64,000 bases of DNA from the NCBI GenBank assembly GCA_037176845.1, contig JAYKXP010000030.1, positions 496,001 to 560,000 on the forward strand. The letters are read 5' to 3'. The notes beneath the pieces were generated by a model, which ran no database searches, was not told the DNA's origin, and worked only from the letters and a program-made list of their open reading frames with translations. Below, piece after piece: positions 34,206 through 44,263 of the stretch. Source of the DNA: Paramarasmius palmivorus. Its lineage: Eukaryota > Basidiomycota > Agaricomycetes > Agaricales > Marasmiaceae. The position numbers and the translations under genes were made by a program. How positions within the stretch are numbered: the first letter of the stretch is position 1; each line of letters starts with the position of its first letter.

Positions 34206-36085
34206 ATGTCTACTACCAATAATCCAGACACCACCCTTTCTGATTCACAAGCTCTATTGAATACCATTCGGGAACATTACCATTCTTTTGTTGAAGTCAT
34301 CCAGATCTTACATAACCGCGGTGGAGATGTCTATCCCATACAAAGGTTCGGGGAAGATCTGCAGGAGTTTTCAAGGATAGTAGATCAAGTATGTCTAGCC
34401 ATTCTGCATGCTCATTTCTGTTCTTAAGGGTTCTCGCAGTATAGCGGTGTGTTCGACAGTATTGAGGAGCTGCATCTGCTACAACAAAATCTTCAAAAAA
34501 TGTTAATTGACGTTCAAGCCCTGTACGACCATGCAGTCAACTCTACTCATCAGGGTAGGCCACCTTTAGTTCAGCGGGAGTATACTGGAGGTCGAGGTCG
34601 CCCGAAAACTACCATCAATCCAGAGTTTCTGAGCTGGGCATACACTCAGAGGTCCATCACCGGAATCAGCCGTTTCTTGGGAGTTGGACGAACTACAGTT
34701 AGACAGGCTTTATTAGACTTGGGTATTGCAGTGCCAGGCCAGGATCCATTTCCAGATCGAAATCAGGTCGACACCGAGCCAGATGATTTGCTGGACCCTG
34801 ATATGGAGCTACCGGCACAGTTGCCAGATGATGTGCCGGCAGCATCTCCTTCATCGAGAACCTTGCCCGGATATCTATCCGATATCTCCGATACAGATCT
34901 AGACCTCATGATCTTCAAACTCAAACTACATTTTCCAAGGGCAGGAATAAGGATTCTTGACGGTATGCTCCGACGCTTGGGCCACGTCGTTCCCTATGAG
35001 CGTATCCGTCTGTCTTTAGAGAGAATCGACCCCGTTCATCGGGTATTCAAGCGGATTACACTCAGGAGAAGAGGTTATAGCGTCCCAGGCCCGAATTATT
35101 TGTGGCACCATGATGGCCAACATGGTGAACGTCTTACCTTTTTGTTCTTTATAAACTCTAACAGTTTAATATAGGCCTTATAAGGTGGAGGATAGTCATT
35201 CACGCTTTTATCGATGGCTATTCACGTCTGGTCACCGGCATAAAAGCAAGCAACAACAATCGAGCTGATACAGTCTTGCTATTGTTCCTGGCTGCAGTAG
35301 CCGTATATGGCATACCTTCCAGGGTGAGAGGCGATCATGGGGTTGAAAATCTTTTGGTGGCAGCGTTCATGGAGTATGTTCGTGGTCCGGGCAGAGGTTC
35401 CTACATTTGGGGACGGTGAGACGAGTTGACTGAGGTTATCATAAATCTAATCACTTACCGATTGCTCAGATCAGTCCACAACACCCGAATTGAAAGGCTT
35501 TGGGTTGATGTCAAAATCGGGGTAGTTCATACCTGGAATGAATTATTTGAGGAACTAGAAATCAGGTTTGGACTTGAATATCTCAATCCGAATCATCTCT
35601 GGTTGCTTCAATGGCTATTCCTTCCTGTAATCAATGATCATCTCCAGTTTTGGGCAGAGTCTTGGAATCATCACAAGATCACGGTTCGACAAGGCCCCAA
35701 TCGAAGCCCTCACGACTTCTTTGGATTCGACATGTTCGCTTGTGGCTTTCGAGGTGATGCCCTGCAGTCTCTTCCTTTGGATGAAGACGAGCTGGAGGTG
35801 TTTGGGATAGACTGGGAAGGTCTGTATGATGACCGGCTTTTGACTTCCCTTCGCCAAAACTATGCTCAAGATGGTGGGAATTCATGGATTGGACGCCGAG
35901 GTCCTCCGCCGGAGCTTACCGAGGTGTTATGTGATCCTCCACCCTGTTCTCTTTCGGAAACTCAGGTTGCCGAGCTAGGCAGGTACCTTGAGCGCCTACC
36001 GAGAAGTTCAAAAAGGGAGGACGTGGTCAGCTTATGGACAAATGCGCTTGCTTGTGCTAGATTAATGGCTCCCGGTGTATTTTAA
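34206..36085 (+). CDS. Integrase-core (rve-like DDE) transposase
   Basis: Exons 34206-34388, 34440-35124, 35175-35415 and 35470-36085 join in frame to 574 residues. The N-terminal half has a helix-turn-helix of the kind used by transposases (GRPKTTINPEFLSWAY, ITGISRFLGVGRTTVRQALL). The catalytic core follows: YLWHHDGQH (first Asp), WRIVIHAFIDGYSRLV, IPSRVRGDHGVEN (second Asp), RGSYIWGRSVHNTRIERLW (Glu). This matches the intron-containing integrase-core proteins abundant in mushroom genomes and also seen in some animals. All three acidic residues are present and all three splice joins lie within the core without frame loss, so the protein could be active. I could not find terminal inverted repeats or target-site duplications, so the limits of the element are open. 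Confidence 0.75.
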
Positions 36086-36999
36086 ATGTTAATTTTCAAT
36101 CTGTTCGTTTCTTGCCCTGCAAGCGCCCAATTGATTGAGCGCCTGTGACAGGTTACGGTATAGCGCCGGGACTCGGGTAATATCAAAGTACGACCACGGT
36201 TCACGACGCACAGCGCTATTACGGTAAGATCACACCTCACGGCTATGCTGAGTTCCATGCAGGAACACGGAAACAAATTCAAAGCTCACGAAAACAAATT
36301 CAAAGCTCACGAAAACAAATTCAAAGCTCACAGAAACAAATTCAAAGCTCACAAATCATGAATTCAAGCACAACGACCTACCGGCCAGAGCTAAGATGAA
36401 GTAGAAGCACGGCCTGGTCTTCTTGTTTTACGCCCGCGGCAAACATAAGCAAGGTGGATCAAAATCAGATTCAGAGCGCACGGAACTAGGTCCATCAGCT
36501 GACGCACATCAAAAGTACAACCACGGCAATGGAGTCATGCCGGGTACGCATAGGTCAACCATTTTCGGAGAGAAACACGAGATTTTTAAGTAGAAACACA
36601 TCAAATCGAGTAGGATTTCCATGGAAAGTAGGTTTAAAAAGTAGGTTTTTGAGCACGGGGTACGTTTTACAATGAAAAATGGGTCCATAAAAAATGGGTC
36701 CATAGCAATACTCGGAATATTGTATTCTGCGATGCTATGACTGGAAAGGAAACAGTCGTGGGATCCTTCACACTGTCAATCTCGGTGGGGGCAACGCACG
36801 CACTGCTTTCTACACGTTCCAGCCATGACAGACTTGTGACAGACATGTCTTCTGGGCGATAGTACTACTTCCTCAGCCCCCGATTTTATCCCTTTCCTCC
36901 TATTTCGCCCTCGGTTTCCTCACTGTTCGCATTTGATTAGATTTTCTCCCAAGACCTGACTTGCATCTTCCTTAAATTAGGCTTTGACATACCGAGATC
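36086..36999. other. Intergenic with short tandem repeats
   Basis: Downstream of the integrase. It holds the 21-bp repeat array (36266-36349) and a direct repeat of AAAAATGGGTCCAT around 36675-36702. The last 150 bases before 37000 are pyrimidine-rich, as expected for a promoter and leader of the next gene. Confidence 0.5.
36266..36349. repeat. Four-copy 21-bp tandem repeat
   Basis: Units at 36266, 36287, 36308 and 36329 read CACGRAAACAAATTCAAAGCT; the fourth has CACAG at its start. A fifth, degenerate start (CACAAATCATG) follows. There are no spacers, so this is a minisatellite and not a CRISPR array. Confidence 0.95.
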
Positions 37000-39518
37000 A
37001 TGGTCTTCAATAATCCAAAGGACTTTTCTATCCACGGAGGAGCTCACAACACCGTGTACGGTCCTCAGTACAACGCGACATACCAACACGATCATGGTAA
37101 GCATTCACCTGTGTTTCGTTGTCTAAGATAGCTCATCTAGGAACCACAGATGACACTCCTCAGATCCTTCATCGTCTTGCAGAACGAGCGGCGATGAACG
37201 CATGTCATGATGCGGAGGCGCGCTATCCTCCACCCAACTGCCATCCGAACACACGAGTTGAAATACTCAATAGATTGGGCCGGTGGATGGACGACGAGCA
37301 TGGCGCCATTAGAGTTTCTTGGATTCATGGCGCGGCAGGTGTAGGAAAGTCCGCAATTGCTCAGAAGTTTTCGGAGAACCACCCAGACCGACTTATTGGG
37401 ACGTTCTTCTTCTCTCGTGACGACTCCACCCGAAACAATCTTGACCGGTTCGTTGCGACAATCGTCTATCAGTGTTGCGTAGGAGAACCGTTCAAAGATA
37501 CTGTCCGGCCTTTGATCATCGAAATAATACGCTCCAATCCCAACATCTTCCGCACCACCTCTGAAACGCAGTTCCGAAAGTTGATCCTTGAACCGTTGTC
37601 AAGTCTTACCCCAGGCCAGCGACAGACACTTCCCAACCTTATCGTGATAGACGGTCTGGACGAATGCATTGACCCATCCTCCCAAGCGAGGCTCTTGGGC
37701 ATCATTGATCTCGCTATCACCTTTGTTGCGCCAAATCCATTCCCTTTCATCTTCCTTCTGTGCAGTCGCCCTGAACCGCAAATCAGCCACTACATCTCTA
37801 CTGCAAACTTCAGATTATGTCTGGAGCGCATCGAGATTGCCGGCATAATAGCCCAATCTTCAGGGTCTCCAAGCGAATCGGAGCTTGACATTCTCAAGTA
37901 CTTCTCGGAGAAGTTCACCGAACTGCGGGGAAAGTATCGATATGTTTTATCGAGAGAGAGCGAGATGTGGCCAAGTGAAGCCGAAATGCGGGATCTCATC
38001 TCGCGAGCGCGCGGCCAATTCATCTTTGCTACTACCGTCATCAAGTTCATCGACTCTCCTGATGAACGACCACAGGACAGGCTGAGGGCTGTTCTAAGCA
38101 CGGACCCCAGAGAAATCCAGAGCTCGCCATTCCCTGCTCTGGATATGCTGTATCGACAGATTCTGGCCACGTGTGGGAGCTGGGACGATGTCTCTCCAAT
38201 CCTTAGGTTGCTTGTCAGCCCTCCTCCAGTCATTGACGATGCTGATTCAGACGACATCCCTGATTCGGACTTTTGGCATGCACCGACAATCATCACGGGC
38301 CTCTTACAACTTAAGCAAGGTGAAGTCGAGACTTTATTATCAAAGCTCCACCCTGTAATCCATGTCCCTACGGATAGAATGCGCCCAACTTTCAGCATTC
38401 ACCATGCCACTTTTACAGAGTTCCTTCTGGACGACCTTCGTTCTGGGGATTACTGTATCATACCATATTTTCCGGAAGAATACTGTGACCTCATAACCGT
38501 TTTTCTGCTTCACACAATCTCTTCTTACACCGTATCGTACCCACTCTATCGCTCGCCGGGGTCATCGTTCGGTGCAGCTCTATCAAAATGGAAGACACTT
38601 ATAGAGTCTGATCGCACTGACGATTCACGTAAATGGCGTTCAAAGCTGCAAATCTGGGTCCACTTTTGTATCCGGGTTGAAATCCCGAGTCCAAGCCTAT
38701 TGGTGGAATTGAATGAGGTTGACCCATATAGTATGGTCCACGGTTTAATGCGTGGCGATAGTTGGTTCCACAGCTTCAATTATACTCGCGTTCTCAAATG
38801 GGCCAAGGTGCGCAGCGGCTGTCCCCTAAACGTAACATGGACTCATCAGTGAGTTAGGAACTTGGGGATATGACACCCCAGATATTCATTGACAGGATGG
38901 AAACTTTCCTTCGTGGATTCTACATTGGTTATCGCACGGCTGTTTCGCGGAGTCTCGCGGTTGCTGTCACTTTTGGAATAGATTGTATCATTACGGATCT
39001 TCCAGAGGCAGGTATGGAATACATACACAACATCATCATGAAGTATTATCGACGATGGTGGCACGAATGGGAGGATCCAGTAGACTTGGACGTATCTGAC
39101 TCAGACGTACTGGTACTCCCTTTTACAACCGATTCTCGTATGGCCCTTCCTACGGATTGGGTAGTGGTGCCGATACTAAAATCCAACGGAGAGGTACTGA
39201 AGAGAGTGCATTATGATGTATATTTCTACCTCGACAAAAAGGCTCGCAGAGAATTCCATAAGGATGTCGTCTTTGACACTTCCGAAAGTGTTACGCGCAA
39301 GTTGGTGAAGGTAAGCGGCCCCTTGCCCGTATGTATTCATGACTGAATCAATATAGGAAGGAGATCTGTCGGCGTTCAAAGCATTACTGTATGAGAGACG
39401 GTCATTATTCGAGAACCTTGCGACACCGCAATCGACGTCAGCTCGTCTGGGGTCTGCGTGGCGCTGGTTGAAACATAGGGCGATAGAAAGTGACTTCGAA
39501 TCGGACGATTCTAATTAG
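37000..39518 (+). CDS. NACHT NLR-family protein, complete
   Basis: Exons 37000-37096, 37141-38807, 38858-39310 and 39357-39518 give 792 residues; this is the cleanest reference copy. Residues 1-32 carry the N-terminal motif (DFSIHGGAHNTVYGPQYN). After the phase-1 junction comes an AERAAMNACHDAEARYPPPN lead, Walker A GAAGVGKSAIA (about 95-105), FFFSRDDSTRNNL, VYQCC, Walker B LIVIDGLDEC (about 199-208) and the FIFLLCSRPEPQI sensor. A winged-helix-like region follows, ending in the HHATFTEFLLD motif typical of fungal NACHT proteins. Exon 3 encodes the C-terminal domain (YYRRWW, DWVVVPILK, DTSESVTRK). The last exon gives DLSAFKALLYERRSLF and a short charged tail. NACHT ATPases switch by nucleotide-dependent oligomerisation; in fungi several drive self/non-self recognition or cell death. 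No WD40, ankyrin or TPR repeats follow. Confidence 0.9.
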
Positions 39519-40240
39519 GGCAGTTCAGGGTTGTAGAATAAGGTTTCCGAATGTTGAAAATTAAATATCAGATTAGAGATGCATTAGCTTCAATTCAGAT
39601 TGCTATAAACCCTGTACTCATAATCAAGAACTTGCAAAGGGCAATGACGAAGGCAGGCTCGAATGTCGTCGGGAATTGAATGGGAGAGGATGTCGAACAA
39701 CTTTAGTCGACATAACTGTTCAAAGTCATACAAACCCAATCCATCTTCTTTCCCCTGGAGAACCTAGAGCCTCGGTCAAGCTCTAGTGTTCTTTCCAGCA
39801 TGTAGAAAGATATCTAATCTTTCAATCCAGAGCGGACCGACGGCGAATGCACCTCACAACCAACCACTCACTGCGGCAAAATGACTGCTGAATGGAAAGA
39901 GGCGGAAACGGGACCTGAAAAGATTCTGATATACCATACAAGGTTTATCTCCTCACGTGATCTGTCCCGATATAGTTTATCGCAAATGGCAATGAGCTCG
40001 AGTCCTTGACCACAACCTCGAGCTCCCTATAGGTCTAGTCTCGAGAACCAGACTGACGATACACACTGACTACACTGGCATATTGATTCTTCCATCCCTT
40101 CCTTTTCCTTTCGCTGGACTTCGCTCTGCATATCACTCACTCGATTAGCCCGTACAACAGCTTTCACATCTTCATGAAAGTTCGGCCCAACTCCCTCAAT
40201 CCTCCTTCTACCCTTGCCGAGTCACCCTTCATACCGATTT
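39519..40240. other. Intergenic, promoter of the next NLR gene
   Basis: No gene is supported. The 150 bases before ATG 40241 are pyrimidine-rich with a CCCTTCC/TTTTCCTTTCGC run, as in front of other copies. Confidence 0.5.
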
Positions 40241-42979
40241 ATGGCCTTCAATAACGCGAATGATGTCAACATTAACGGCGGAGCTCATAACCACGTTTAT
40301 GGCACTCAGAACAACACCACCACCACTACACATAATCACAATCATCTCGGTAGGTGTCCATTGACTCTCCACTGAACGAGTATTGACCGAGTAGCCATAG
40401 ACGACACATCACAAATCCTCCAGAAACTCGCGGACCGAGCTGCGATGAATGCAGGCCACGATGCAGAAGCACGTTATCCCCAACCAAACTGTCATCCGAA
40501 CACTCGAGTAGATGCCCTCAATAGGTTGGACCGGTGGATCAGAGATGAAAGCGGAACACCGAGAGTCTGTTGGATTCATGGATCGGCTGGCGTAGGCAAA
40601 TCGGCGATTGCGCAAAAGGTGTCAGAGGATCATCCCGACCAGCTCTGTGGAGCTTTCTTCTTTTCACGAAACGATTCCAGCCGGGATAAGCTCTACTCTT
40701 TTATCGCGACGTTAGCATACCAGTGCTGTACGTCAGTTCCCCTTGGAAACATTGTCGGGCCATTCATCATCGACGCTATTCGCTCACACCCCAACATCTT
40801 TCAAACGTCGGTCGAGAACCAGTTTCGTAAACTGTTACTCGAGCCTTTTTCAAAGGTCACCCAACCTCAACAGCAAAAGCTCCCAAATCTCATTGTGGTG
40901 GACGGATTGGACGAATGCATTGATCCTTCTTCCCAAAGAAGGCTCCTGAGCATCATCGACGAAGCTATCATGGCCGATACACCCAATACCTTCCCTTTCA
41001 TATTCCTTCTTTGCAGCCGACCCGAACCACAGATATGCCACGGCATCGACGGTGCAGGCTTCACTTCAGCTCTGCAGCGCATCGAGATTTCAGGCACAAC
41101 GATTCGATTCACGGGCAAGTTGACTGATTCGGACTTGGACATCCAGAGGTACTTTGTAGAGAAGTTTGCCATGCTTCGCGAGAAGCATCGAACGGTTCTA
41201 CAGGATGAAGGAGCGGTGTGGCCGAGTCAAGGCGCAGTGCAGGATCTCGTTTGGAGAGCGAGCGGACAGTTTATCTTCGCCGTCACCGTCATCAATTACA
41301 TTGATACGCTCGATGAGAGACCACAGGATCGGTTAGATACTATCCTTTGCACGGAGCCTGGTGATATACTAGAGCCGCCTTACTCTGCTTTGGATGCGTT
41401 GTATCGACAGATCCTCTCTACGTGTCGTCATTGGGACAAAGTCCGTCCCATCCTCCGGCTTCTTGTCACCCTTCATCCCGACATCGAAGACCTGCTTAAT
41501 ATCGAGCGGAAGAAGATAGAATGGTCCTCGACGTCAATCATTACACGTTTACTCGGGCTCAGGCCAGGCGATGTTGAAGTGCTCTTATCAAAACTTCACT
41601 CCGTAATCTATATTCCGGAAAACGCCGACTGGGAAATCCGTATCCTACATACATCCTTTACCGAGTTCCTCCAGGATAGAGCTCGTTCAATGGATTTCTT
41701 TTCCCCGCAGTACTCCAGAGAGGATTACTGCGACATGGTCGCTGTGCTTCTTCTTCGTACCCTTTCCCCGTATTGCTCGTCAACACCGTCTCTCAATGAT
41801 CCATCTTCTGCGTATGGGGTTGAAGACTTGTACAATCACAACCTGTTTTTCAGGTTCGCATCTGATTATTGGTCAGCATACTGTTGTCAGGTCCCTTCCC
41901 CGAGCGTCGACTTACTGGCCGTATTGGATGAGCTTGACCCCTATGCCTCCGGAGCTTTGACCTTTGCTAAGGGTCACAACCATGGAGTTGCATGGGCGCT
42001 CTGTGGTTGGAGGAATTGTTTGAAATGGGCAAAAGTCAGACCCGGAGGAAAGGTACCTCGAAAGTTCATCGAGAAAACAGAGGCCTTTTTCCAAGGGTTC
42101 TACATTGCTTATTATACTCCGCAACCATTCTCACGATTGAATCTGATATTGCATACCTTGCGCGTGGAATATGGTTTCAGCTCCCTTGACGGCTGTGACG
42201 AAGATCTATCCGTGACCGTGTTTCCTCTGCGGTACTACATACGGTGGTCCGGGGAAGAGTGGTCTGATAGAGCGATGTACTTTTTGGTTCTCCCTACCAC
42301 ATCTAAAGCCGGCCTAGTTGTTCCTGATGGCTGGACTTTGGTCCACATCACAAAAGCCAATGAGAACATACTTCAGAGGATGTACGATATCTATGTGTCG
42401 CTCGACCAGCGTGCCCGAGAGATATTCAACAACGACATCTTACACGATGCCACTGAAAGTGTTACCCAAAATTTGGTGAAGGTGTGTCTCGTTATTGTGC
42501 CAGTATGTGTTTCAAGTACTGATGGCTTAGTTTAGGACCGAGATCTCGCCAAATTCAAAGCGCAGTTATATAAGCACCGCAACCTACTTACCAAGTCAAC
42601 GACAACACATCTCAACACTTCCATTCTACAAGACGATGCATCCTCTGGTGGAGATGTCTCAATCTTCCCCAATGACATCGCCTCCATTCGGGATACGGCC
42701 TCGCTCAACGAGGTGGATCCAGCTTCTCTTGACGCCAAACCGGCTGCTTCCCCTCTAAACGTAGCCTCTTTCAACAACGGGAGTGCAACCATGAAGGAAG
42801 CGTTTCTTCCAGATGGGATCCTCGAAAAAAGTCTCCGAATCCTGAAGACGATCGTCCTCCTTCTACTGTCTTCGGTGGTAGCCAGGATCGGATCTCAGCT
42901 AGTTTCACCGAATCCGTCGCGACAAGAGTCGATTTCTTCTGCATCGAATTTGCAAGAGTTTACGGACGTGCCAGATTAG
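40241..42979 (+). CDS. NACHT NLR-family protein, intron 2 lost, long tail with hydrophobic helix
   Basis: Exons 40241-40349, 40401-42481 and 42536-42979 give 877 residues. The N-terminal motif is present (DVNINGGAHNHVYGTQNN) and is followed by a Thr/His/Asn run. Walker A is GSAGVGKSAIA and Walker B LIVVDGLDEC. The intron that every other full copy has after the WAK codons is missing: the frame runs through WAKVRPGGKVPRKFI. The C-terminal domain is somewhat divergent (YYIRWSGEEW, GWTLVHITK, DATESVTQN). The last exon, after DLAKFKAQLYKHRNLL, carries an unusually long Ser/Ala-rich tail of about 120 residues with a hydrophobic stretch (LRILKTIVLLLLSSVVARIG), a possible membrane helix, so this paralogue may be membrane-attached. 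Confidence 0.88.
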
Positions 42980-44263
42980 CCAATGTTAGCTTACATAGCC
43001 GCAAAGGCTCCAACTTGTTCGTCGTTCACTCCCATTCAACCTCGACATACGCCCTTCACGAGCTTCAATGCAACTCGAATACCGTCCAGGAAGACTGCTA
43101 CAGGTCTTCTTAACTCGAGAAGGTCCCTTTTCTCGGCTATTTTCTACCCCAGCTCGCCGTGCAATACGCGGAGCTATAGACTAGCTACCTTAGGCTACCC
43201 TTCCGCAATATCCGACAGATACTGTGGGGGGATGAGGCAAACCCCTGGAATAGACTATATTCTCAAGCTACCGACACGAAACCTTCTGCGGCATTATAGC
43301 ATCAATTTGAGTCTCTCCAGGTGTCAACGGTGCGTATGTATCACATTTGTCAAGCCTAATACCGCTAATCACGCCTCTGCATCCCAGACAAACTCTCTTG
43401 ACTTTGGTCTCGTCTTGGAGTTCCGACACGAGCCAACCTGATCTACCGCGTGCACTCGAGTCCCCCCCTTTCTAGTCATAGTAGTTTCCTTGGGCGGACT
43501 AGAAGGCTATACACCTTCCTTTCCAAGGTTAGAGATACCAGGAGATACCTTCTTTTTCACGCGACGATGCCCGGCATCTAACCAACGTCTTTACGACAGG
43601 ACGGCCGAGCGCGAATCGGAGTCTCAGGATATTTTCTGGAACAGGTCAATGATTCCGCCGACCCATCTATGCACCAAATGGCAGAACCCGAATATCAAAC
43701 ATCGTCACCTGCAAAGTGTCATATGGCTGTGATAACGGATTTAGTCTCAAGCCGTGATATCTGGCCATTGCAAGGGAGTAGAATAAGGAGCTAGAAGGGG
43801 CGAGCAGGTTACGAGCGCTTGGTTACAATAGCTTCAGACCTGGACATCATTGTACTGAAGCAAGAAAATGACGAAGGGATACATGCTGGGACGACGAGAG
43901 TCCCACTGAGATACTTGTCCGCGCTGCCATAGCGGCCCTAGCGCTCCGCCTCTACTAAATTGGACAAACGCTACCCCGGGGGGACTTGATGCCAGCCCAT
44001 TTCTCCTGTCAGCAAGAAGTTAAGAACAGCATGTGGGGATACACTTAAGTTCTTTGAATCTCGTGCCTACTACTTCCCCTCACCACTGTATACCCACAAT
44101 ACGATCCTATGTCGTTGGCTGTCGACAATATACCATTTTTATCCCCCTAATTAACTTTTGTCTTGTCATTGTCCTCCTCTTCCGTCGCTACCCTCACTGC
44201 TGCCACCATATCTATTCTATCGACAACTACATCTGTGTGCTGGCTCTGACCATTTCGTGAGCC
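42980..44263. other. Intergenic, no gene supported
   Basis: About 1.3 kb. The longest frame (42983-43441) has Ser/Thr/Arg-rich, chance-like composition and directly follows the NLR stop codon. A pyrimidine-rich leader precedes ATG 44264. Confidence 0.45.

Noticed and set aside
36266..36349. Regularly spaced 21-bp repeats as a CRISPR-like array.
   Set aside because: Units are directly joined without spacers and the genome is eukaryotic.
37790..38398. 202-codon open frame on the minus strand inside an NLR gene.
   Set aside because: Antisense shadow of the NACHT exon; similar antisense frames occur at the same place in the paralogues.
42983..43441. 152-codon frame after an NLR stop codon, as an extra exon or gene.
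   Set aside because: Chance-like composition, no motif shared with the paralogues and no splice pair linking it to the NLR gene.
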